From: Colias croceus
Lineage: Eukaryota; Arthropoda; Insecta; Lepidoptera; Pieridae
Direction of reading: 5' to 3'
NCBI RefSeq assembly: GCF_905220415.1
Contig: NC_059545.1
Span: 8,132,001 to 8,196,000 of the forward strand
Length of the DNA stretch: 64,000 nucleotides
Under the pieces are notes generated by a model, which was not told where the DNA came from, did no database searches, and worked only from the letters and a program-made list of their open reading frames with translations. Made by a program: the position numbers and the translations under genes. Shown piece after piece: positions 15,001 through 29,000 of the stretch (positions are counted from its first letter, which is position 1; the number at the start of each line of letters is the position of its first letter).

Positions 15001-18000
15001 AAAATATAAACATTGTAATTAGACCAAGTTTTTATTCCTACACGGTTAGATGTTGCAATATTGAGCCAAATAATGATAATACAAAGTATGATCTGTTTCG
15101 TACCTAACCTAAATCATTTGTACATACTTCTAAAACCAAGACAAGACTTGAATTGGGATGCAGCTATAGATATTCTGGATGTGGCTAATAAAACCGCTCC
15201 CTGGTTGCCATATCTAATTTAATAGCTCCAGTATTCGATCCTGATATATCCTTACTCATCATTGCTATTTGCTATTATCAGAAGCGTATCAAACAATCGA
15301 TTAGTTTATTTGCCAGTTGCAATCGTATCTTCTACTAGCCACGGATCGGCAAAGGCCATGGTCAAAATTCAAGTGAAAATTGGGCACCAGACAACAATCG
15401 ATTGAAACGAATTGAGACAGCATAGCGTGCTAACAATCTCAGCAGTCTCGAGATATCACAGCTTAGCACGACCTTGAACTATAGCTTATTTAGCGATTAT
15501 TGATTTTAAGGCCCATGTTGGGCCGTTTGTTCGATAATCGCAAAGTTAAGGTTGCCAATAACTGCAATGTAATAATGTAAGATATTGTGACCTCTGGCTT
15601 TATTGTTATAACACGCAATATTATTCAAATTAAAATGGTATATTTTTTTAAATAAAAAATAAAGCGTTAAGCTACTAGTACTACTACTACTACTATATTG
15701 TAATCGTCCAGGACGCTGTTAATAATAATTTTAATGTAAGTATACATTTTTAACTCAACACAATCTGATACCTACATTGATTTCTAATTTACCTGAAACT
15801 TTTTATTCTAATTTCCGTCTTTTCCGTAAAACTCATCATCACTTCTCATCTTATAATATTTTGATTTTTTCTACAACAGCAAAATGAAACCGGAAGGGAC
15901 TGTTCCACAAAGTTTCGAATTATAAATATAATTTTAAATTTTCATACTAAGTACCTATCTGGATAATTTTTATTACTTATTTCCTTTTTATAAAACTTTA
16001 TTACATTTTTAAATTAAATTAGTTATTAAACGACATCGCACGTTCAATCTTAGCAATATTCAGGCATAAGTAGAAATAAACATTGTTTAAAGTCAGAATT
16101 AAATTTTATTCATTCAAATAAGTACATTTATTTTTCTATGTAACTTTAAATGGTTAATTTTATCTCTGTTTATATAATACTAGCTGTGCCTCGCGGTTTC
16201 ACCCGCATTGCTCCGCTCCTGTTGGTCTTAGCGTGATGATATATAGCCTATAGCCTTCCTCGATAAATGGGCTATCTAACACCGAAAAAAATTTTCAAAT
16301 CGGACCAGTAGTTCCTGAGATTAGCGCGTTCAAACAAACAAACAAACTCTTCAGCTTTATAATATTAGTATATATTTATTTATTTTATCGATTACGTAAT
16401 TAACCTTTTTATTACTCATGAGTCTAAAACCGTGTCTATGTTAAAAATATATTGACGTTACTCAAGTAAGATAAAATTATATACATTACGAACTGAAAAC
16501 GAAATAAAATACCTACAATGTTTTCTGTTGTGAAGAATAACAAAAATCTATTTATTGTGACTCTGGTCATAATAACAACTATGATATATCTATTTTATTT
16601 AATAACACATTTAATATCACTATAAATTTTTCCATAAACAACAAACTATAATAGAACTTATAACAGACGTTATACTCCATATTTCAGATGTATAAGGGTG
16701 TAATTTACATCATCAATACGTGACTTAAGACCGCCTCTAAACAAGGGACCACTCAAAACTAAAGAGCCATTGAAGAGTGAAAACAATAGGCAGATAATAG
16801 GATTTTTCTTATCGTACCAACAGGGCACTTGAACACATATATAGAATCTTACGTATATAGACACAGTACACATATGCATGTATTACACACACACATGCAT
16901 GTTTGTGTACACATGCATGTATTGCACACACAAGCATGTTTGTTTACGCAAACTTAGAAGAATTTTATATAAACGCAGCACACATAAAGAATTTTATATA
17001 AACGTAGACAAGCGCCTCGGTAGACAACTAGGGTTTGCTCAGACGCGCAAGGTCAGCGCTACGTCAAGGGTGCTTAGCACTTACGGGCTTGTTTGAAAAA
17101 GTTGGGAAAAACCACGACTCAAATATACCGCAGGGTACACTTTTTTCGATAGTTTCTCTGCGAAAATTGTTGGGGGAAAATTTTTAATAGAATTTTTAAT
17201 AGCTGTTTGCTTTTTTGCATTTCGGAGGCTTGGGAGGAAAATTATATTTACGTTTGGTGCAGTAACGGAATAGGAATTAAAAACAATATTAATTATTTTG
17301 TCCCCATAAATGTACACTGTACACTTTTAATGAGTACCTATATCTCAACTATATTTGTGAAAATCATACCACGCATTTTTTGTAGATCCTACCTGCGTTT
17401 CATCCAACATACGAAACACTCTTACACCACCAAGCTTTCAGCAATCCCTTCCAAATAAAACTAACATTTACCCAAATACAATTCAACACAAAAAACAAAC
17501 AAATCATACTCACATTGATCCTATTCTTGGCTCGCTCGATCGCCTTCGAGTCGTCTCGCTCCGGGCTGAGCCGGCACACGCGCGCGCGCCAGTCGTTCGC
17601 GCCAGCCGCTTGCAGCGCCGCTAGCCTGGAAGGACGAAACATAGGTTTTAGAAAATTAAGCTTTTATAAAGAAAATTAAAAAAACACATACAAAAAAAAT
17701 AGAGTAAGCTAAACACATGCCAATTCAAAATAAATAACATAAAAAGTATCCACACACAAAGACAACTTATTTGGAAAACTTTTGAAACTTTTGTTACAAG
17801 TTTATATAATTATCTTGTTAATGTATACGCTATGTAAAAGGTGATTTCTTTAAAGACAAAAAGGATAAACACATATTAATAATACACTTATATCTAAGTC
17901 TATTATTATTATTGAATTCCCTGCTTTAAAGGGATAATTGCTACTGAAAATTAATAAATTGCCTACTGGATAAACCAACAAATACACAAGATATTTATAA

Positions 18001-20016
18001 TTCCACAATTAGCAATTGTGGATTTGCTAATTGTGGTAAGTTATTTAACATAATTAATTATTTAATTAATAATAACAATTTATAGAAAACTTTCTCAGGA
18101 ACAACTGACGTGATTTAAAACGCATTATAATGATAAATTAATGGTTTTGTAAGAAAAAATGTTATAAAAGAGCCCCGTCATGCATCGCCTCTTTGGGATA
18201 TCTAGGAGATTTAATCATAATTTGATCAATATTCTCAATAAGCAAGTAGGTTTCCAATCATCAACGTAGATCGAGCCAACCTCGTCACGAATCTACATTA
18301 GCGTGCTAATCATTGTACAAAGCCGGTCTATTCTATCAGAAATGTTAATCTATTTATCATCATAGTTTATATTATAGCGGCATATACAGAGGCCTCAACG
18401 AGTAATTCATAAGCGTAACATTGGAAGCCATAAAAGTCTTATAGTTTCTGAATTGTAAACTTGTCATTACAAAAGATAAAGTTATCTAGACAACAATTTA
18501 TGACTGCACAAGTTTAAGGGTACCAATCAATGTTTATTGTAATATATTTTAGTTCTAAGTAGATAGCAAAGATTTATTACTGACTAGTTGTAGCATATGA
18601 CGTCCAATGCGATTATTTTCATAGAACTACTTTCTTCGCTTTTTTTATAAAAAGCCAAAATTAATTGGTATACAAAATTTCAGTCAGAGAATTATGAAAA
18701 AGAAACCTGATTTCACAGACTTCAAGGGCTATGAAAAAAAAGGACATAGACGAAAAAATTCATGCAATTCATGCAATTCATCTCAAGACTCATTTCGTTT
18801 TTAATAAGAAGAGCGAGGGACTGCATATTTATTTGAAATTTTAACATGTTACCTAAGCCTTCAAGTTATCGTTTTTTTCGTATCATATAATGTAATTTAG
18901 TTTCCTTTGCACACATTTAAATACTTTATATTTACGTTTAAATAAAGGCTTTTAGATAATCACATGTTAAATATGTAGTAAATAACGCTAAGCCACTTTC
19001 AGTATTTCATTTGTACAGACAAAGCTCCATGATACGCGTGTATTACAATTGATTACTTCAAACGCACTATTCAATCGGCTTATCGCAATATACGCGAACA
19101 CCTTTGTATTAAATGCTACCTACTTATAGATAAGAAATATACTGCTTTTCATTTCTACATAAATTATACCATTGTGCCTTTCTTCTGTTATATTCTCATC
19201 TTCGCATTAGGCTTACAATAAAATAAAATAAAAATTCTTTTCATCACCAAAGTAAAGTTTTATAATAATAAGTAATCAATATACTTATCTAAAACTATAA
19301 AATAAATTAACAGCAATGATGCAAAATCAAATACTTAGATCACATTAAGAGGGCTTATTCAATTTAACGCAAGTCAAAATCTCCGCGATCTATTACGATA
19401 GATCGCGGCTTGCGCTATCCTTTTACTATGAACAGCATAGGTCCACAGGAGAGCGCCGAGCAACATGTCCTCTCTCTGGGAAGGCTCGCTGCCGACTGAT
19501 TTTAATCGATCGCGATCGCGGGGTCATCCACGCAGGCCTTCACAGGCCTCGGGGTAACTGCTCGGGGCGACGGCCCCTTTCAGTGGTGGCAACGCCGCCT
19601 GCAACTACAGGCGGGGCACTGGGTGGGACCTAATGGTCCGAGGTGTCGTGTCCGGGAGGTGTCCTGCTGCAGTGCGATCAAGCCCGCGTGGTATCGCGGG
19701 CGATCTGCTAGCTGCCCCCAGTGATTTTAATCGGCTCGCGCGCAGTGTTTTATAGTACTTTAAAAAAAATTGTAGAAAAATAATAGAGGTACCTTAGTTG
19801 ATTTTTTAAATTTAATCTTATAAGTAAGACGTTCTTTTATTGCAATATGTATAAATTATATTCAACTAAGTCAAATATCTTGGTGAAAATAATCATTTTG
19901 TCGACTATAATTTCTAAAAAAAAAATTCACATTGTTCGGATTTTAATTTCGTAAGTTAGGAGTCCAAAATAAAAAAATCTTTTAACTAACTATTTTAATA
20001 AGGATTTTTGCAGTTA

Positions 20017-20052
<36 letters not shown>

Positions 20053-23000
20053 TGTTAGATCTGCCAGCAATTTCAGATATTTTTAGCTTCGAAATTGACA
20101 CTAAAAGTGAAATCAAGTAATCATCGGCTCAGTTATCTTGATGGTATTCACAAATACTGTATTAATTGAAAAAAACTCTTAACTAACTATATAGACAATA
20201 AACTTTCCTAAAATTATTAGTAATTCATATGTTTGTAAGATAAGTGGTTGATGGACAATCTGGTTTGAAAAATCACATATTTGAGCCAAACAGCGCACGG
20301 ACCGCGTACACGGCCTTAATTCGAATTCTATCTATAATAGTTAATTTGTATCATGACATCTTACTCTTACTACAAAACTCACCCCGTAGTTTTAAACATG
20401 ATTAACTAACAAATTCATATCAAGGGTAAAAAGTCAACTGACTCAAAACAAAATCGACACATCAATGCAAGTCCATTAGCATGCGCAACTCGCACCGTAT
20501 CGCCTAATTCATAGAACAATAACACTACTGATAAGCGTCGATAAGATTATATTATACAATGTGCCGTTCGATATTCCATAATGCTTCACTAATTAGTTCA
20601 TTAGTTGGGTAATCTTCGTACGTAAATACAACGGTAGATAATAGTACTGTATGCATTGAGTTTAAGCTAACTGGAATATTTGTGTTAACTACATATTCGA
20701 ATTGGAATTTGGATTATTTGATTGTGTAGTAAATTATCACATTGTATACTAGTAAGTTATTCAAATTCTTATTGGATATGTATTATTGTTCGTATGTAGT
20801 GTTATTACTTAAGAAAAACGAAAACGTTACATTATTATTACAAATATTACGCGTCTATTGTCTATTTTATGACACCATAAAGTCATTCAACTTTTTAAAT
20901 AGATAAAAAAGATTCCTTATCAGTTTGTACATTGAAATTCCAACCTAATAGATAAGCCGATTCAAAGTTATCTCAACAAAAAGCTTTATAAGCTTACAGA
21001 GGCGATATCGCTTTTATGTCATACAATACATGTATTCGGAGGATAAATAAATCGGCTACCTATATTAAGTTAATAAAACATCCTTTTATCATGTTCTAGT
21101 AATTCTTCTATAAGCTTCTTATCTTTGATACTAATAAGAAAGCGAAATACCATAACATCTTACGCGCATATATCACTACTAGCGGCTCCACTCCTGTTGG
21201 TCGTAACGTGATGATATATAGCCTATAGCCTTCCTCTATAAATGAGCTATCTAACACCCAAAAGAATTTTTCAAATCGGACCAGTAGTTCCCGAGATAAG
21301 CGCGTTCAAACAAACAAACAAACTCTTCAGCTTTATAATAATAGTTTATAGTATAGATAAAACTAACCTAGATACTATAATCAAAGTCATAATACGTTAA
21401 TCATAGAGAACTCTCCACATATAAGCGTAATTGTCATACAATACTAGGTACTATTCAAACCTAGCTGGACTACAAGGAGATGACAATAGAAATAACTCCA
21501 TCGAATATAGAGTTCAATGAACTGCACTATCGCGTCAAGTGTTAAGAGGAAATGTAGATTAAAATTAATTACACGACACCTAATAAAAGAGCACTTGTAT
21601 GTTATAAACTTTCGCAATACTTAACATAATATCATGTCTAACGAGATAAATATTAATAATATTTTCTGCTTACTCCGATTATAAGATTAAAAATAATAAG
21701 TCACATTTACACGTATCGGATTTAAAGATTGCCTACTCAAGTTTTAATTTCGTAATTACTACATAGTATAAAACAAAGTCGCTTTCTCTGTCCCTATGTC
21801 CCTTTGTATGCTTTTTTTAATAGATAGTGATTCAACAGGAAGGTTTTAGTATATAATTTATTAGGTTTTAGACAAAGCGGGCGAAGCCGCGGGCGGTAAG
21901 CTAGTTATCACTACAGTTATTGAAAACAATGATAGGATTATGCCGATTATGTATAATGCTTCTTCTCTTAGTTCTACATATATTTTACTTTTCATACAAT
22001 ACTCACATTGCTATTATTGTTAACATTGCAAACAGCACTATGCTACTCATAAGCACTTGAAAACGTTTATAGCATGAATAAAAGTAAAAGTTTAAGTGAA
22101 ACATTTTCTATAGAAAGACTGTACTTATAAGCTTGATTATTTGCAACGCAAAGCGACCATACAATGGTTTTGCATACAAACCTTCTCTAACACAGAAGAC
22201 GTAGTTCTTTGATACTAAAATGCAATTTCACATTCTACATATTTACGAATAAGAATATAAATAATATACAACGTCTACGATTAATCTCGTAGTAGATTTA
22301 TGCAGTATTTTATTAAACTAACACAATCTATTCAGTCAATCTTAATCTGTATTTTGTTATATAGGTAATATGATAAACATACTTTTTAATATGCAGTGAT
22401 CAAAACATACTCATTATAAGATTTTCAGCCAACCATTCTTCATGTAAAAACTCAGAGATAGACATAATCAATTATCTCTCAAAATCTTATAAAACCATAT
22501 AAAAACTGACCTCTCAGCGATGGTGCCTCCCCGATGTGGCATGTCGGCATGTGTGGCGCTCCGTTGAACCCCACCGCCGAATCTGTCAACAAATATTGTA
22601 TTTTTAGATAAAACTATCTATAAAAAATGTCATTAAGTTCAAATATACCAATCTTTCTTTATTGGGAATCGGGAAATAGCACAATAAACACTGTTTAATT
22701 CAGGAAATATGTTTGTTACTTATGTAGGAATAAATTGTCATAATGTAGTGTGTACGTGTTTTTAAAACTCTTTTCTTATAATATATAAAAATAATCTTAA
22801 ATTCTACACATTGTATGCGATATAATAAAACACGTAATTACATATTCATTTCTAATAAATCTTCTCTCAATAAACTTATAAACAAATATCTCTACAGCGT
22901 AAGACAGCGTCTTTCAATCAAAAGATTCTGACAGACCTATCAAAATCAAATACATCAACATTGAACAAAATCCACACATTTACCTCGGCTGTTCGAATTT

Positions 23001-26000
23001 ATCTTTCAAGCTCTTGAAGCTGTACAGCCTCTCTTCAACCTGTCGCACCGACAGCATTTTGCTTATTTCACTAACACGACACGAAATTTACTCTTATTAT
23101 ATTTATTTTATATTAAAAAAGATTGTTTATAGAGTGACAAAGCATGACATTGTGTTTGGGACGACGTTCGTTCGATAACTAACCCGCCAGCGACGCATCC
23201 GTTCAAGTTTGTTTACGTCAAAGGGCTGTGTTGTCCTGTCAAATAATAATAATTGTGTGTTTATTTGGAGCGGACTGTGGTTGAATAGTTTTCATCGTAG
23301 TTGTATCCGGACACGTTTGGAAGAATTATGAATTTTATTTTTTTGAATTTATGTTATAAAATTCATGAAACTTACAATTTTATTAATTTTATTAAATACA
23401 TTTAAAAAGAGCAGTAACAACAAATATTTTACATTATATTAAAACAGCTGGTAATTTTGTACTATCTAAGGTAAATAGAAATAAGTATCTACAAATAGAA
23501 ACTCATACCTTTTAGTTTAGTTACATAGTATGTAAAATTGATACATTGATAAAATTTTACATAATCGATAATCTGAACAAATAATTATGTTTATTGTCTG
23601 TGAGTTCGTTGCACTCATCAGATATTACAATTGACATACGAAGGCGAAGTCTAAAAAAACGTAAAAAAAAAAACATAAAAACATGCAAATCCGTGACACA
23701 GTTAGTGTAATACAGTTATAGTTTAGAATTAACGGTGCGATGGAGGAAAACAGCCGTTTCCTACTGATAACTCGGCCTCACGTTCGCTTTATCCATTTAG
23801 AACATAACTTCCTCTGTGGTATTAATTTTTCCATGACACACAAACACACATGAAAGTATTTGCGCAATAAACACTATGTGAACGACCGCTGTTCTAAACT
23901 AAAGAGGTTTTTTTTTATTACCACGAAACAATTTAAAGTCTTAAAATGCATCAGTATCATCAGCTTATATTTTTCACTGCAGGAACACAAACTAGTTATA
24001 ATTAATATATCCATAGACCTTTATCCTATAATTTTTTTAAATCTCGCTTCTAACTTAAAAGTGATTGGCTATTCAAAACAATTTATTTTTATATGATATT
24101 TAGAAATAAATAAACATAAAATCTAATATTAAAGCATAATCAATTAATAAACCAAACAAACAATGTTACTCAATGAAAAATGTAAGCATAGATCATAAAG
24201 AACATCATAGAAGTGAAAAAAAAATCTACAATTATAAACATCCTCCACTGTTAAATCTCTTAACATTATACCTTTAAATATCCACCAGCAACAACTAAAC
24301 CACCACACCAAAGCTCCTGCACTAAATTACTATTTACTACTAAATACATTTCATTCACACCACTTTATTATATTATATTTTCTCGGACTAAAACAAAAAT
24401 ACATACCGTAAAAAATCAAATATATAATACCTACTATGAACGTAGAGCCGAGCGCGCCCTACCGCAAGCGTGTAGCGACTAACGTAGGCGGGCGGGCGCT
24501 TTCGAAGCCTACCGCTGAAAACGCCTTACGCACGTTTTTCGATATGTCGTACCGTTTTTAATTAAAAAGTTTGAGTTAAAATGTATTTTAACGTTTATAT
24601 TAGTGATTTAAAAACTTTCAAGGCTTTATGTGTGTTACTTTATTGAAAGTGTATATTCACGTGTGTATCAATGCCACAAAGAAACTTTTATAACTCATAT
24701 ATGGCACATTGAAGTGCTTACTTATATTTTTTTCATTAATAGCTAGTAATAACTAGTAATTTTATCATTCTAAATTGGACGCTAATAAAATAAATTGTAA
24801 ACGAGTTAAAGGTGAGTTTATTTAGTAGTCATTTGCGAAGGGGAATAACCTTAGCAATCGAAAAGTCCTTTGATTGGCTTCACAGTTCATGCATGCATCG
24901 ATATATTCGAATTGAAAACTTTCTCACATTTCAAAGTTAAGCATCGAACATTTTTACGATTAAAAAATAAACATACATTTTTTTCGTATATTTCCAATAT
25001 CAATTACATACATAAAAATATGATATACATTTATTTAGACAAAACCTAATCTCTTTCAAAAACCCAATTACGTAGATACTTGCCTGAACTACGAACACAT
25101 TCTTAACCCAATATACTGCACGAAAAAAGCCACAAACCAATCTTGTACCGTCCCTACTCCACAACGTTTCCGTTTAGCATACGACAAACGCGTAGTAATA
25201 ACAATGAAACCTTCCTACACCGTCTCCGGCCGTACTCAGACTTCATTGTGCTCAAACAAAGGGAAGCTACGCGGCAACGCGTCGCTCATTAAAACATACG
25301 AAACACCGCCAAGCAGACGCCTTGCTGCACTTCTAAAACTAACCACGATTGGCTGGGATTTAGAACTGGTGTACATAATAATTGAGCTAAAGCCTCTTGG
25401 GTTTAAACAATATGATAGACGGGTAAATGTCATTTGTATCCTGCACACTAATTCTATTAGTTTTGGCATCATGTTTGCCTTTGTTCCCGTGGGGAATACG
25501 AAATCTACAAATTTGAAATTACGCGTCAAAACACAGATGTATAAATAATAAATATATAGGAATAAAAATATGTTTGTATGGAATAGATTTAACAACGCAT
25601 TACTTTCAATATCATACCTAATAAATTATTACTATCGAAAATTAAGACACTCTTTCAATAAAGTTTACTCTACGATAAATCAATATTATCGAATACTATC
25701 ATCCTACACCATAATCCCCAATTTTCTACACATTACAATTTATTTTTCATTCACCCACCATACATTCACACACCATACTACTACGGGAACAGGTGACGTA
25801 TCAATTTCCCGTATTCGGCGTCCGTAGAAAAGCGCAGTCACCCACACACACATACACACACGTACGTATATCGGCACACACATAACGCAGCGTGTAGGAC
25901 ATCGCCCGTCGCGTCGCTTCCCAGGCGTTAATCCAGCTCAATCTAGACAATGAACTTATTGCTAAATGTTTAGAAGGCATAATTGCTTGCTATATTTTAT

Positions 26001-29000
26001 GTGAATGACTTTATTATGCCCAGACAAATATTTTATACAATACTGCTGCGAATATCGTTTCATACTGAATTTCTCTTTTTATGGTATCTATCTATTTATT
26101 ATATTAACGTTTGTTTATAAGGCAATATTTACTTTTATAACACAAAACCAAAACACAATTACTCGTCACATGCAGCACATTACACAATCAATTTATATTT
26201 CCATTTATGAGAATTATTCACTTGGTAACTTTTTTGATTTTAAATACACCCTTGGCATAGAGGATAGAGATAGTCCTCTTACTTTAATCGCTTTAAACCT
26301 ACCAAACAATAAACACATTAATCGCTATCAAACTGAAATCACGTTCAAATACCGCTGTGTACGAGTACGTGCGTTCATAGTTGCACCGGGGCATAGTCCG
26401 GGATGAAATATGTTTGCGACGGGAGTGCGGGGCTTTTCCGGGATACACGGGAAATATCCTCTCGACCGGAATTCAGCTGAGGCACGCAGACTGTTTTATG
26501 AAATTGTGAAATTGTTTTTGGCTAGACATTTTGTTGGACGAGTTATTTGTTCTTATTCTATTCTAATATATAATTCTATTATCTAATGTAATTATGTGCT
26601 AACTCAGTGTTAAATTTGGATATGTTCTTAATTGTATTTTTGTATGAGATTATCAATTCACATCCTTGTAATGTTTATTCCAATAACGGCAGGATACAAA
26701 AACTCATAGATAAACCATTGTTATTTTCTCTCAACTCTCAATTAAACGTAACATATTAAATAACACATTATTCATGTCACCAATCAACCCCACATTCGAA
26801 TAAATCATAATACAAGCTTACTTAAGCTCTATCAATACAATAGATTGTGAAACCTCAATGATAATCAATTTCTATATCGTCGCACCCGATTCCCATCCAT
26901 ATAGCACTTGATATTAAGATTAGAATTGTTCAAAGTGCTGGCAATTTAACAGCAAATGTTTGTGTAATTGAATCGAATCGATGTTCGTGGGTGTCATCGC
27001 GGCCGTAAATTAATACATGACCACTTTAATCTGATCTTTAGTATCACTTAAAGCTTGTAACGATCGCTTTAGAAGCGAAGAGAACAACATAATTCACTCA
27101 TTCCCTACAACATATAGTTATATAACATAGTTATTTCTCTTCAATCTGTATGAATATATGTAATTATTTCATTAAAGCGATAACTATAAATACAGCCTTA
27201 TATGACGTGATGTGAGTGTCTTAAGAAAAATTGACCAAGAAGATTAGATGAAAGCAAACTAACAATATCGGCTCGAAAAAACTAACAACAAGTTTAACAT
27301 TTTAACGCTAAATTATCTCTAATTCCGCGAACATTTTCTACAGCCTTATACTTGTAAGGCATATATTAGCGATCACTACAGATAATACCGCTTCCACTAT
27401 TAAAGCAAACAGTTCCTTATGGGGCTTTAGTTTGCCGATTCATTTATCTTGTTATGTGCATTAAAAGCTTTCTCTGTCTGCATTTGTACGGATCATGTAA
27501 CGCGAGTCACGGGCCGTCATTAGTGTACAAAATTGCCTATTACTATGATTATATACGCATGACTGCATGAGCTTATAATATGTTTAGCGTGTTATTTCAC
27601 TGCAATTTATGTATAATATAGGAACTGTTAAATTTTCTATTTAATACGTTTTATATGATGGTATGCGAACGTGGTGACAGTTCAGGTGAATTTGCAGTAA
27701 CCCAAAAATTCTATACTTACCGACATTTAGAGAACTATAGAACTAAAGAGGTTAAGAATACATTTTATTGTTAATCTCTCAGTTATTGTTACTTTAGAAT
27801 AATATTTCAATATTAACTTATAAACTCTAACGCGAAAATAGGCAATTTAACGCTCGCGAAGTAAAGATATTGAAAGTCATCTACAAAGAATTAAAAGAAC
27901 AGATCGATCAAAAAATACCTACATTGCAAAACACATGCAAATTATTACCAAACACACGAAATACCTATTACATAAAACTCTACATTAATAAAACAAACAA
28001 TAATTAAAGATTCATTTCCATAAAGTAAATGGAGCGTCGCGACTCACGTCGTCCCAAATACATATTCAATATAAAGAGCAATCACATTAACAAAAAAATC
28101 ACTTCACAAACTCAACGACGCAGAAAAGCAAAACAAACTGGCGAAAAATGAACACGCGATAATTAGATAAGCGCAATTACACCGATAGTGCACTTTATCG
28201 TGATGCTATCAGCTCTGAAATTATAATGCGGTCGAGATATCGGCAGGTTACAAGAGACCGTCATATTACTGAGAAATTAGGTTATGAAAAAATAAACTAA
28301 AAAAAACATGTTTAGCAAAGCTTGTATAGTGTGGGAGCATGTCTATATATCAAAGAGTTCATTCGTTTGATTGAACGAGTTAATATCAGGAACTACGAGA
28401 ACAATTTCAAAATAAATTTCCCCGTTCGATATGTACCTGCGTGATCCCCGAATTCCTATATAAAAGAAAGTAGTAAGGTCTCAAGTAGGGCTGAAGGAAT
28501 TTTGATCATCCTAACCTTGTACATTTTGTATCCACGTAGTATAGTAATGTTAAAATTTGTAAAAATATTAAACAGGGCAGAGCCGGGGCGAGCTGCTAGT
28601 ATTATCTACATAATACAATTAGCAAGATATTAATTATTTAGTAATGGAAAGAGTTTTGGCGGCGATACGCATATAGATTATATTTTGTTATCATGTTTAT
28701 TATCTGCTAAGAACAAAGATAGTTCCAATGCAAAATTATACTACATGATAGAGAATTGCATTCAAGCCGATAAAAATGTATTGCATAACAATAACTTAAT
28801 AAATGGACAACAACGCCAGCACTACAAACTTGGAACACAGTTTCAACTATCAAACCAAAAATATACTACACGATAGGAAATTGCAATCAACACAATAAAA
28901 CGTAACATTATTCCTAACAAAGACTATAAATTGGCAACATATCTTAATATACTACCATCACTGCCACTTTATATAACCCAAACAAATATTTTTATCACTG

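Larger units (their letters stand above)
6768..17513 (-). other. Large supervillin intron / upstream region of the membrane-anchor exon
   Basis: 10.7 kb. Contents seen: a possible promoter near 7.0 kb; a GC-rich patch at 8390-8470 with a TCAGT initiator-like site and a possible donor; a cluster of GTTAAG/TTTTTAGCTAA motifs over 8.48-10.47 kb; a 400-bp MITE at 12311; a short trinucleotide repeat at 15679; a retroelement tail at 16179; and small tandem repeats at 16874-17004. The remainder is plain AT-rich sequence. Confidence 0.65.
17626..22510 (-). other. Supervillin intron with repeats
   Basis: 4.9-kb intron. It holds a 13-bp-arm hairpin at 18003, a GC-rich repeat fragment at 19383-19750, a 30-bp A run at 20020, and retroelement tails at 21178 and 21761. 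Otherwise AT-rich without recognisable content. Confidence 0.7.

Noticed and set aside
23040..23041. Internal acceptor GACAG that would make exon 22984 an internal phase-0 exon following 61206
   Set aside because: Poor pyrimidine tract, and the exon at 60412-60306 provides a better-supported path with the correct phases.
25204..25548. 114-codon plus-strand open frame
   Set aside because: No recognisable family or compositional rise; it overlaps a longer minus-strand frame and lies in giant-intron AT-rich sequence.
26005..26406. 133-codon plus-strand frame
   Set aside because: Low-complexity hydrophobic start, AT-driven codons, no family resemblance.
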